Shown: piece after piece, positions 1 through 5,876 of the stretch
How the letters are laid out: each line of letters opens with the position of its first letter
Numbering within the stretch: position 1 is the stretch's first letter
Assembly: GCA_020629815.1 (NCBI GenBank)
Contig: JAHDCN010000185.1
Span: 1-5,876, forward strand
Length of the DNA: 5,876 bases
Direction of reading: 5' to 3'
Origin: Verrucomicrobiota bacterium
Lineage (GTDB): Bacteria > Verrucomicrobiota > Verrucomicrobiia > Verrucomicrobiales > DEV007
Notes under the pieces: model-generated
What the model was told of the DNA's origin: nothing
The model's database searches: none
What the model saw: only the letters and a program-made list of their open reading frames with translations
Program-made: the position numbers and the translations under genes

Positions 1-394
1 TTGGGAAATCAGCCATCGCAGATTTCGCATCGGACTGGAAATTGCCCGATTGAATGCGGGTATCCGGAATCTCAACCCGCTGCGCCTCGAGATCTCCGGG
101 ACGCTGAAAGTGAATCGTCGCGGCGGACCCAGCAATGTGCTCGTATCGCAAATCGAGAGTTTGCTTCTCGCCTTGCGGCAATTCGAGCGCATACTTTTCG
201 TTGGCGAGTTTCAGTTTCGCCGGGGCTTCGGAATTGTAGCGAATAAACAATCGAAAGTTTGAATACGGCCCTACCGAATTTCCGGCATCGAATACCGGAA
301 TTCGAGTTTGCTCAACTGGGATCGACGGAGTTGTCGATACTTGAGCCAACGCTGGCTGAGCAAGCCAAACAACCGCCAAAAAACGCCAAATCAT
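1..394 (-). CDS. Exported protein of unknown function, N-terminal part (runs off the left edge)
   Basis: I do not recognise this gene. Reading the minus strand from the ATG at 394-392 gives 131 codons without a stop up to the window edge, so the C-terminus is missing. The start is fixed by an in-frame TAG four codons upstream (406-404); no Shine-Dalgarno sequence is visible before it. The first 17 residues, MIWRFLAVVWLAQPALA, form a textbook Sec signal peptide: a basic residue at position 4, a hydrophobic core, and an A-L-A cleavage site before Q18. The mature part begins with a Thr/Ser/Pro-rich stretch. It continues with alternating polar and hydrophobic residues that suggest beta strands (for example FRLFIRYN and KLKLANEKYALEL), as in an extracellular beta-sandwich. 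No cysteine and no further membrane segment is visible. It lies downstream of cysI in the same direction, 127 bp away and beyond a repeat array, so it is probably a separate transcription unit. Export is well supported; any function would be a guess. Confidence 0.75.
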   Translation of the reverse strand, partial: MIWRFLAVVWLAQPALAQVSTTPSIPVEQTRIPVFDAGNSVGPYSNFRLFIRYNSEAPAKLKLANEKYALELPQGEKQTLDLRYEHIAGSAATIHFQRPGDLEAQRVEIPDTRIQSGNFQSDAKSAMADFP

Positions 395-457
395 GGCGTG
401 ATTCTAGCCAGCTCAAAAGAAGCCGACAACACTGAAGACCCCGGAAATACGCAAACC

Positions 458-523
458 TAACAGGGTTACGTGTCGGACCCAACAGGGTTAGGTCAGCGAG
501 GTAACAGGGTTAGGTCGTCGATC
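458..523. repeat. Three direct repeats of 22 bp with a conserved AACAGGGTTA core
   Basis: The identical 10-mer AACAGGGTTA occurs at 459-468, 481-490 and 503-512, an exact 22-bp period. Beyond the core, each unit keeps a GT two and three bases after it, and a GA at unit positions 19-20. The second and third units also share GGTC directly after the core. The core is itself a near-palindrome in units 1 and 3 (TAAC-AGG-GTTA). The array lies directly downstream of cysI and its last unit overlaps the cysI stop codon by two bases. A 22-bp spacing is close to two helical turns, so the copies would face the same side of the DNA, as protein-binding sites often do. It could equally be a dispersed intergenic repeat or have a role in the cysI transcript end. 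No strong hairpin followed by a T-run is present, so it does not look like a standard intrinsic terminator. The function is unknown. Confidence 0.8.
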
Positions 524-2222
524 AATTCGACAGGTTGACGTTCTGGTGGAAATCCAATCCGTTGATGGTCGCCTTCACATATCCGGCGCGAATCACGAAG
601 TCGCCAAACTTCTCTCCCTTGTTGCGAGACTTCGAGTAATCTTCAATGATCGGTCGAAGCAACTCGATTGCTTCCTCCCTGGTTACCGCTTCGCGGAAAA
701 GCTTATTCAGCCGATCACCGGCGTGCCCCCCACCGAGGTAGAGATTGTATTTTCCAGGAGCCCGCCCAACGAAGGCGATCTCTGCGAGAAACGGTCGGCC
801 ACAACCATTGGGGCAACCAGTCATCCGAATGGTAATAGCATCTTCGGACAAGCCTGCCTCTGCGACGACTTTATCCAATTCGTCGATCACTCCGGGAAGT
901 CCACGCTCTGCCTCAGCCAACGCAAGACCACAAGTTGGAAGAGCCACACAGGCAATGGAATTCAAGCGCAGAGCGGATTGCTCATGACTTTCCAGAAGTC
1001 CATATTCCGAAAGGATCGCCTCGATAGCTTTGCGCTCGGACGCTGCAATATTCGCAATGATCAAATTCTGATTACCGGTGAGGCGAAAGTCGCCTTTGTG
1101 GATTTCAGCAATCTTGCGCAGCCCTTCGCGTTCTTTTTCAAAGAGTCGGCCACCTTCGATGAACAGATTGAGATGGTAGTTTCCGGAGTCGTCCTCCATC
1201 CAACCAAACTGATCACCATTGTGGGTGAATTCGAACTCTCGCACCGGCTCGAGATCATACCCAAGGTATTCGTTGAGAGTTTTCAGAAACCAGCCTGGCT
1301 CCCGGTCGTCGATGGTGTATTTCAGTCGAGCATGCTTTCGATCGGTTCGATCACCGAAGTCGCGTTGCACCATGACAACCTTTTCGGCTACATCGACCAC
1401 TTGATCAGGTGTGCAAAAACCAATGATATCGGCCAGTCTGGGATAGGTCGCCTCGACGCCGTGAGTCATGCCCATGCCACCTCCGACAGAGACGTTGTAG
1501 CCGACCACTTTGTCGTCTTCCAAAATCGCAATGAAGGACAAATCATTGGCGTGGATATCGACGTCGTTCGATGGCGGAATCGCGACCGCAATTTTGAATT
1601 TCCTCGGCAGGTATGTCTTGCCGTAGATGGGCTCGGTTTCCTCCTTGGAAGACTCGACCTTTTCCCCATCCAGCCAAATCTCGTGGTAGGCGCCGGTGTG
1701 AGGAGTCAAATGCTCACTGATGCCTTTGGAAATCTCCAATGCGTCCGCATGCGCCTGGCTCAGAAACGGATTCGGATTGCACATCACATTGCGATTCACA
1801 TCACCACAAGCAGCGATGGTATCCATAGCGGACGAGTTGATTTCCTGAATCGTTTTCTTCAGCTGAGTCTTGATCACTCCATGCAGCTGGAACGCCTGAC
1901 GAGTGGTCAGCTTAATGGTTCCATTGGCGTAGGTGTTCGCCAAGTCATCCATCTTGATCCACTGCTCGGGTGTTGCCACGCCTCCGGGAACCCTGACCCG
2001 GATCAAAAAGCTGAAGGCTTTCTCCAACTTCTTCTTGCGACGACCGGCACGCAGGTCCCGGTCATCCTGCAAGTAACAGCCGTGGAATTTGAGCAACTGT
2101 TGCTCGTCTTCGGTCAGGCCACCTGTGCTGGTATTAGCCAAACCTTCTGCGAGGGTTCCCCGCAGATAGTTGGAATCTGTTTTCAGATGTTCGTTGTAGG
2201 CGAGTTCTTTTTCTTCGCTCAT
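522..2222 (-). CDS. cysI: Assimilatory sulfite reductase (NADPH), hemoprotein beta subunit
   Basis: The 566-residue product is full length for the family (Escherichia coli CysI is 570). It takes electrons from CysJ and carries out the six-electron reduction of sulfite to sulfide at a siroheme coupled to a 4Fe-4S cluster in the cytoplasm. The N-terminus carries the typical SNYLRGT segment (17-23) and FHGCYLQDDRD (46-56). Substrate-binding basic residues match E. coli by motif: an Arg in RVRVPGG (75-81), R144 in VNRNVMC, and K208 and K210 in LPRKFK. The cluster and siroheme cysteines are C425 and C431 (ACVALPTC) and C470 and C474 (TGCPNGCGR), spaced as in E. coli. The C-terminus has the usual FGDFVIRAG (539-547). 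The gene follows cysJ by 20 bp and is surely co-transcribed with it. That gap has a run of six T in the coding sense and no obvious Shine-Dalgarno, so translation may partly depend on cysJ. All key residues are intact. Partnership with cysJ makes a nitrite reductase role unlikely. Confidence 0.97.
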   Translation of the reverse strand: MSEEKELAYNEHLKTDSNYLRGTLAEGLANTSTGGLTEDEQQLLKFHGCYLQDDRDLRAGRRKKKLEKAFSFLIRVRVPGGVATPEQWIKMDDLANTYANGTIKLTTRQAFQLHGVIKTQLKKTIQEINSSAMDTIAACGDVNRNVMCNPNPFLSQAHADALEISKGISEHLTPHTGAYHEIWLDGEKVESSKEETEPIYGKTYLPRKFKIAVAIPPSNDVDIHANDLSFIAILEDDKVVGYNVSVGGGMGMTHGVEATYPRLADIIGFCTPDQVVDVAEKVVMVQRDFGDRTDRKHARLKYTIDDREPGWFLKTLNEYLGYDLEPVREFEFTHNGDQFGWMEDDSGNYHLNLFIEGGRLFEKEREGLRKIAEIHKGDFRLTGNQNLIIANIAASERKAIEAILSEYGLLESHEQSALRLNSIACVALPTCGLALAEAERGLPGVIDELDKVVAEAGLSEDAITIRMTGCPNGCGRPFLAEIAFVGRAPGKYNLYLGGGHAGDRLNKLFREAVTREEAIELLRPIIEDYSKSRNKGEKFGDFVIRAGYVKATINGLDFHQNVNLSN

Positions 2223-2242
2223 GAGCAGGTAACAAAAAATTA

Positions 2243-4012
2243 TTAGTATACGTCGCGTTGATAGCGCTTCGCTTTTTTCAGGTCGTCCACATACGCGACC
2301 GCATCTTCTTCGGAAAGCTTGCCGTGTTCGGACACTATATTGATCAGCATCTGGTGAACATCTTTGGCCATTCTCTGGGCGTCACCGCATACGTAGAAAT
2401 GCGCCCCTTTTTCCAGCCAGGCAAAAAGCTCCCCGCCATTTTCCTCCATGACGTGTTGCACGTAGTATTTCTCCGGTTGATCCCGGGAAAACGCAACGTC
2501 CAGGCGACTCAGCGCACCGGACTTCAGATAATCCTGCCACTCCAATTGGTAGAGAAAGTCGTAGTTGTATTTCTGGTCACCGAAAAACAGCCACGAGTCT
2601 CCTTTTGCACCCCGTTCCGCCCGCTCTTCAACAAAGGCACGGAAGGGAGCAATCCCGGTGCCCGGCCCAATCATGATCAATGGCGTATCATCACTTTCCG
2701 GTAGACGGAAATTCTTGTTGTGATGCACAAACACAGAAACCTTTTGGCCTTTGCCACAATCATCCGCGAGATAGGTCGATGCCACCCCTTTGCGGTCTTT
2801 GCCGTGGCCTTCGTAGCGCACGGCAGCCACCGTGAGATGGACTTCATCCGGGTGCGCTTTCAAACTGGAAGCAATCGAATAGAGCCGAGGCGGCATTTTT
2901 CTGAGGATGCTGACGAAGTCCTGAGCGGACAGGCCTTTAATCGGAAACTCAGTCAGCAAATCGACCAACTGCCGACCCCAAATCCAATCGCTGAACTCTT
3001 CCTTTTTATCGTCGGAAAGCAGCTCTTCCAATTCTTTGCCAGCGCCCAGCTTCAGATATTTGGACGCCGTCGATCTTGCCAGAGAGGTGATGTCCAACTT
3101 TTCCGTGAAAGCTTCCTGCAGAGTCGCTTTACCAAAAACTTTGTGTTCGACTTCTTCGTCAGCCGAAAATCCTCCAGCCTTGAGAACATCCTCAACCACG
3201 TCAGCAGCATTATGCGGAACGACTCCGAGCGCATCACCTACTTCGTAGTTCAGTCCGGAGCCTTCCAGACAAAGTTCAACGTGGATGGTTTCCTTCGCTG
3301 AACCGTCTTCGTTCAATAACTGATTTTCCAATACCTCGGAAGGGAACGGGTTCTTCTTGTCGAACACCTCAGCAGGGGCAGAAGCGACCGCATCTGCCAC
3401 CAAAGCGACACCGGCCTGTTGAGCACTTCCTAAACTGTCGAACAGGCGGGATGTCCACGCTTCGTAGGCTTCGTCGTAATCGACATCGCAGTCTTCCCTG
3501 TCGGTCAATCGCTCCGCACCCAGAGCTTCGAGCCGGGCATCGTAGACTTTACCAATTTCACAAAACTGCTCGTAGGAGGTATCTCCCAGCGCACAAATCG
3601 AAAATTTCTTCCCTTTCAGGTCCGGGGTCTCTTTCAGGAAAGCCTCATGAAATCCTTCAATCTGCTCGGGCGGATCGCCGTCTCCCCAGGTGGAGACAAT
3701 AAGTGCCATGTTATCGAACTTGGTCAGATCAGAAGGACTTATGTCGGCCAAATTGGTGAGCGTTGCTTTGATACCTTTTTTCTTGGCCGCTTTTACCGTG
3801 CGATCAGCCAACTCTTCCGAGTTACCGGACTCTGTTCCAAAAAGGACGGCGAGCTTTGCGGGAGCGCCCTGAGCTGCTGCTCCACCTGCCTGAGGGGCGA
3901 CACCTGCAAGGTATCCACTCAGCCACGTTGCCTGCTCCGCAGACAATCCGGAAATCAAAGAGTTAAGTCCTGCGGCCTGCTCAGAGGAGAAAGGAGCGTG
4001 TTGTGGAATCAT
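2243..4012 (-). CDS. cysJ: Assimilatory sulfite reductase (NADPH), flavoprotein alpha subunit
   Basis: The 589-residue product is close to E. coli CysJ (599). It moves electrons from NADPH through FAD and FMN to CysI. The domains in order are as follows. An N-terminal helical segment (about 1-37, with WLSGYLAG at 30-37) resembles the E. coli region linked to oligomer assembly. An Ala/Gly-rich linker spans about 38-52. The flavodoxin-like FMN domain follows, with phosphate loop GTESGNSEE (59-67), STWGDGDPPEQ (107-117) and ALGDTSYEQFC (141-151). The FAD domain has RLYS (376-379) and GVAST (409-413), with its connecting helical region between. The NADPH domain has GPGTGIAPFRAF (449-460), FFGDQKYNYDFLY (476-488) and YVCGDAQRMAKDV (540-552). 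The C-terminal RYQRDVY ends in the aromatic residue typical of this reductase family. It is the first gene of a cysJI operon. The ATG at 4012 gives the expected N-terminus but has no Shine-Dalgarno before it. No cysH, cysG or regulator gene is nearby. Confidence 0.97.
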   Translation of the reverse strand: MIPQHAPFSSEQAAGLNSLISGLSAEQATWLSGYLAGVAPQAGGAAAQGAPAKLAVLFGTESGNSEELADRTVKAAKKKGIKATLTNLADISPSDLTKFDNMALIVSTWGDGDPPEQIEGFHEAFLKETPDLKGKKFSICALGDTSYEQFCEIGKVYDARLEALGAERLTDREDCDVDYDEAYEAWTSRLFDSLGSAQQAGVALVADAVASAPAEVFDKKNPFPSEVLENQLLNEDGSAKETIHVELCLEGSGLNYEVGDALGVVPHNAADVVEDVLKAGGFSADEEVEHKVFGKATLQEAFTEKLDITSLARSTASKYLKLGAGKELEELLSDDKKEEFSDWIWGRQLVDLLTEFPIKGLSAQDFVSILRKMPPRLYSIASSLKAHPDEVHLTVAAVRYEGHGKDRKGVASTYLADDCGKGQKVSVFVHHNKNFRLPESDDTPLIMIGPGTGIAPFRAFVEERAERGAKGDSWLFFGDQKYNYDFLYQLEWQDYLKSGALSRLDVAFSRDQPEKYYVQHVMEENGGELFAWLEKGAHFYVCGDAQRMAKDVHQMLINIVSEHGKLSEEDAVAYVDDLKKAKRYQRDVY

Positions 4013-4035
4013 AGGAGAGCGGTCTATACCCCTTT

Positions 4036-4047
4036 GAACGCGAGTTC
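4036..4047. promoter_or_regulatory. Inverted repeat GAAC-N4-GTTC in the cysJ leader, possible operator
   Basis: The sequence GAACGCGAGTTC has perfect four-base arms around a GCGA centre and lies 24-35 bp upstream of the cysJ start. It would sit inside the 5' leader or just downstream of the promoter, where a repressor could act. The arm pattern resembles the LexA box core known from Gram-positive bacteria, but short palindromes like this are common by chance and sulfite reductase is not a usual LexA target. No regulator is assigned. Confidence 0.25.
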
Positions 4048-4069
4048 CCGCATCCAGAGGAAAGGGGCA

Positions 4070-4098
4070 AATAAAACACTTTGAGGGATAAAACGCAA
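4070..4098 (-). promoter_or_regulatory. Candidate promoter for cysJI
   Basis: On the minus strand a TTGCGT box (4098-4093) is followed after 17 bp by TTTATT (4075-4070). They match the sigma-70 consensus at 3 of 6 and 4 of 6 positions with ideal spacing. Transcription would begin near 4063, giving a leader of about 50 nt that includes the inverted repeat at 4036-4047. The match is weak and other A/T-rich pairs in the same region could serve instead. Confidence 0.25.
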
Positions 4099-4151
4099 CT
4101 CAGGGGTGATGGGGTAAAAGAAATTTCAGCTTTTTCCGTAACATCCCAACC

Positions 4152-4179
4152 TTGCTACCAATCGCAATACCTTCATACT
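4152..4179 (+). promoter_or_regulatory. Weak candidate promoter for the propeller gene
   Basis: TTGCTA (4152-4157) and CATACT (4174-4179) stand 16 bp apart on the plus strand, each matching the sigma-70 consensus at 4 of 6 positions. Transcription would start at or very near the ATG at 4185, implying a leaderless or nearly leaderless message. That would fit the absence of a properly spaced Shine-Dalgarno sequence. The call is tentative. Confidence 0.2.
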
Positions 4180-4184
4180 AGGGA

Positions 4185-5090
4185 ATGCACAGATTTTTTA
4201 TCACCCTCTTCGTTGGTTTCGGATTCCTGCAGACGCAGGCTGATGACGCAGCTTTAAGCGGAATTCTTGTAGAGGGCCATGACTGGGAGTTGATCGCTGA
4301 GGGCTTCGAATTTACCGATGGCTTGGCATCCGATGAAGCAGGAAACCTGTATTTTTCTGACGTAAAAGCGGGCGATGCGATTTTTCGGACCGACCTGACG
4401 GGTAAGACAGAGAAATTCATTTCCGATGCGCCGGGAATCAGTGGCATCCAGAAAGGCAGCGATGGAAAATTTTACGCCTGCGTCGCCCGCGGACAGCGAG
4501 TCGTCAGCTTCACCAAAGACGGGAGTGAGAAACTATTGGCTGATGAAGTTCGCCCCAATGATCTGGTAGTCGCCCATGACGGTAACCTCTATTTCACCAT
4601 GACTCCAACCAAGGAAATCCGTCGCATCTCACCATCGGGTGAAATGTCAGTGGTTAACTCCGGTGCGATCACCCGCCCCAACGGCATTTCGCTGTCCCCG
4701 GACCAGAAGACTCTGGCCGTTTCCGACCATGGCGGAAAATTTCTCTGGAGCTTCGCCATAAAACCAGACGGCACACTCGGTGAGGCAAATAAGCTAGCCA
4801 CTGTGAAGACTGCCGACGAAGCATCGGAAGTCTCGAGGGGAGACGGAACAGCAACTGATAAGAACGGGCGATACTACGTCACCACCCAAGTCGGCTTACA
4901 AGTGTTCTCCAAAAAAGGGAAATTGCTCGGCGTGATCCGTGCTCCTTCTGAAAATCCAATTGTGAGCACTTGCTTCGCCGGCCCTGACCACACTTATCTT
5001 TATGTAGCCAACGGAGGCTCCATTTATCGGCGGAAGACCAAAACTTCCGGCGCTTTGTTTTTCCTGAAGCCGATCACTAAAAAAGAATAG
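4185..5090 (+). CDS. Exported SMP-30/gluconolactonase-like beta-propeller protein
   Basis: The 301-residue product has a signal peptide, MHRFFITLFVGFGFLQTQA, with likely cleavage before D20, and then a single SMP-30/gluconolactonase/LRE-type six-bladed propeller. Blades are marked by repeated D-x-G-x-L/F-Y-F/V turns such as DEAGNLYFSD (50-59), DGKFYACV (93-100), DGNLYFT (132-138) and NGRYYVT (227-233). The expected divalent-metal and substrate positions of the family are present: E39, R123 and N125 in RPND, N166 in RPNGISLSPD, and D220 in GDGTATD. It is therefore probably a metal-dependent hydrolase of a sugar lactone or related ester, acting outside the cytoplasm. The actual substrate cannot be read from the sequence. 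The mature part has just two cysteines (C99, C263), which could pair or stay free. The ATG is the first possible start, since an in-frame TAG lies at 4179-4181; the purine run AGGGA abuts it, too close for a normal ribosome-binding site. It is the only plus-strand gene and is convergent with phoU. Confidence 0.88.
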   Translation: MHRFFITLFVGFGFLQTQADDAALSGILVEGHDWELIAEGFEFTDGLASDEAGNLYFSDVKAGDAIFRTDLTGKTEKFISDAPGISGIQKGSDGKFYACVARGQRVVSFTKDGSEKLLADEVRPNDLVVAHDGNLYFTMTPTKEIRRISPSGEMSVVNSGAITRPNGISLSPDQKTLAVSDHGGKFLWSFAIKPDGTLGEANKLATVKTADEASEVSRGDGTATDKNGRYYVTTQVGLQVFSKKGKLLGVIRAPSENPIVSTCFAGPDHTYLYVANGGSIYRRKTKTSGALFFLKPITKKE

Positions 5091-5100
5091 CAAGAAAAGG

Positions 5101-5790
5101 CTACTCCTCCTCCAAGGCAGACGGACCCACGTGGCGGATATCTGATGCTCTCGCCATGTAGATCGCATCCTCACCAATATTGACGGCATGGTCACCAACG
5201 CGCTCGAGACAACGGATGATAAAGATCAGGTTCAGGTAAGTCCGAAGGTTACCTGAGTCTTTCTCCATGATTTTGGTAAGCTTCTTGATCGCTTTACGGT
5301 GAAGGCGGTCCAATTCCTGATCGCGGTCGTACAGCCCGATCGCAAGATCAACGTCGCTCTCTGCAAAACTGCGGATCGAATCCTCAAGCAGCTCAGTCGC
5401 CAGTTGGTATACCGGTTCGATCAAATGCACTTCAGGAACCTCAGGCTTGTTTAGAACTTTTCGGGCACGACGAGCAATATTCTCCGCTTGATCCGATATC
5501 CGCTCCAGATTGGTGGATACCTTCATGGCGGCAACAACCGTCCGCAAATCAGTAGCGAGCGGGTTGAAGCGAGCCAAAATCTCCATGCCCTCTTTGTCGA
5601 TGCTACGCTCGAAAGCATTAACTTCTTCGTCCTCAGCAATCGCGTCGTTACAAAGATCCTCATTTCGCTCCAGAAGACCTTTTACCGAGTTGTTCAGGTT
5701 TTCCGAGGCAATACTTGCCATGGTTAACACTGATTTCTTGGCATGCTTGAGGGCAGACTCGAAGTCAGCCAGGATGTGTCCTTCGCCCAT
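5101..5790 (-). CDS. phoU: Phosphate signalling protein PhoU
   Basis: The 229-residue product has the usual PhoU length and is all helical, with two homologous three-helix bundles. Each half carries the family metal-binding signature on its helix: ERISDQAENIARRA (96-109, with E96 and D100) and ERVGDHAVNIGED (196-208, with E196 and D200). PhoU is cytoplasmic and membrane-associated. It links the PstSCAB phosphate transporter to the PhoR sensor kinase, holding the Pho response off when phosphate is plentiful and restraining transport. The tail ends in three Glu residues. The start at 5790 is fixed by an in-frame TAA two codons upstream; no Shine-Dalgarno is visible. The gene follows pstB by 20 bp, the classic pst-phoU order, so it is expected to be regulated as the last or a late gene of a phosphate-starvation operon whose promoter lies beyond the right edge. 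The end of the propeller gene is only 10 bp away on the other strand. Confidence 0.95.
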   Translation of the reverse strand: MGEGHILADFESALKHAKKSVLTMASIASENLNNSVKGLLERNEDLCNDAIAEDEEVNAFERSIDKEGMEILARFNPLATDLRTVVAAMKVSTNLERISDQAENIARRARKVLNKPEVPEVHLIEPVYQLATELLEDSIRSFAESDVDLAIGLYDRDQELDRLHRKAIKKLTKIMEKDSGNLRTYLNLIFIIRCLERVGDHAVNIGEDAIYMARASDIRHVGPSALEEE

Positions 5791-5810
5791 AATTACTTAA
5801 CATATCATAA

Positions 5811-5876
5811 TTATCCAAACCTTCCACTAATGTAGTCTTCCGTCTGCTTGATGGAAGGATTCGTGAAGAGCTTGGT
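5811..5876 (-). CDS. pstB: Phosphate ABC transporter ATP-binding protein PstB, C-terminal end only
   Basis: The minus strand from the right edge to the TAA at 5813-5811 encodes 21 residues containing KLFTNP and ending KQTEDYISGRFG. This is the highly conserved PstB C-terminus (E. coli PstB ends KQTEDYITGRYG). PstB is the ATPase of the PstSCAB high-affinity phosphate importer. The nucleotide-binding domain lies outside the window, so its integrity cannot be judged. The position 20 bp upstream of phoU in the same direction is the standard arrangement and supports both calls. Confidence 0.92.
   Translation of the reverse strand, partial: TKLFTNPSIKQTEDYISGRFG

Larger units (their letters stand above)
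4013..4184. promoter_or_regulatory. Divergent intergenic region between cysJ and the propeller gene
   Basis: This 172-bp stretch separates two genes that point away from each other, so it must contain the promoter for cysJ (minus strand) and very likely that of the propeller gene (plus strand). I see no small gene and no structured RNA I can name. It contains A/T-rich patches at 4070-4076, 4087-4093 and 4116-4135, G-rich runs around 4102-4115, and one short inverted repeat at 4036-4047. Individual candidate sites are listed separately at low confidence. Confidence 0.6.

Noticed and set aside
1..246. Plus-strand open frames at the left edge
   Set aside because: They overlap the minus-strand frame that has a clear signal peptide and ordinary composition. 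Their translations are Arg/Ser-rich shadows with no family resemblance.
458..512. Resemblance of TAACAGGGTTA to part of the I-SceI homing-endonuclease site
   Set aside because: Only part of the 18-bp site is matched, no endonuclease or intron is present, and three phased copies are not expected for a homing site.
395..521. Intrinsic terminator for cysJI
   Set aside because: Only 4-bp stems such as ACCC-TGTT-GGGT can be drawn and no T-run follows them, so a standard intrinsic terminator is not supported.
458..523. Possible CRISPR array
   Set aside because: The repeat core is only 10 bp, the spacers are 12 bp and partly similar to each other, and no cas gene is visible. This is too small for a CRISPR array.
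546..2246. A 566-codon open frame on the plus strand, antisense to nearly all of cysI
   Set aside because: Its codons are the exact complements of cysI codons, so it stays open only because cysI avoids the codons TTA, CTA and TCA. The translation resembles no protein family, whereas the minus strand matches CysI from end to end.
2720..3301. A 193-codon plus-strand open frame inside cysJ
   Set aside because: It is antisense to a fully conserved part of cysJ, its translation has no recognisable features, and it has no start signal.
522..5876. The sulfite reductase, propeller and Pho genes forming one functional system
   Set aside because: The genes lie in separate transcription units with one on the opposite strand, and no shared pathway links them. 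Chance adjacency is the simplest reading.

Overview
The window looks like an ordinary piece of a Gram-negative-type bacterial chromosome of intermediate GC. It carries housekeeping genes for sulfur assimilation and phosphate signalling, plus two predicted exported proteins. No canonical Shine-Dalgarno sequence stands at a normal distance before any visible start codon. A secreted SMP-30-type propeller sits beside the housekeeping genes. These traits would fit the Verrucomicrobiota/Planctomycetota neighbourhood, but that placement is a low-confidence guess from gene style, not from a marker gene.

Layout from left to right. (1) Positions 1-394, minus strand: the N-terminal 131 residues of an unrecognised protein with a clear signal peptide, running off the left edge. 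(2) Positions 395-521: a short intergenic stretch holding three copies of a 10-bp core (AACAGGGTTA) spaced exactly 22 bp apart; the array ends on the cysI stop codon. (3) Positions 522-4012, minus strand: cysJ followed 20 bp later by cysI, encoding the flavoprotein and hemoprotein subunits of NADPH-dependent assimilatory sulfite reductase. (4) Positions 4013-4184: a 172-bp divergent intergenic region that must hold the cysJ promoter and probably that of the next gene. (5) Positions 4185-5090, plus strand: an exported SMP-30/gluconolactonase-type beta-propeller protein, the only plus-strand gene. (6) Positions 5101-5790, minus strand: phoU, convergent with the previous gene and only 10 bp from it. 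(7) Positions 5811-5876, minus strand: the last 21 codons of pstB, the phosphate-transport ATPase, 20 bp upstream of phoU.

How the genes work together: CysJ passes electrons from NADPH through FAD and FMN to CysI, which reduces sulfite to sulfide for cysteine synthesis. PstB and PhoU belong to the high-affinity phosphate uptake and Pho-signalling unit, whose other genes should lie beyond the right edge. Nothing ties the propeller protein or the left-edge secreted protein to either pathway.

I found no undescribed multi-gene system. The item most worth a second look is the 22-bp-phased repeat triplet just after cysI. No tRNA, rRNA, CRISPR array or insertion sequence was seen.
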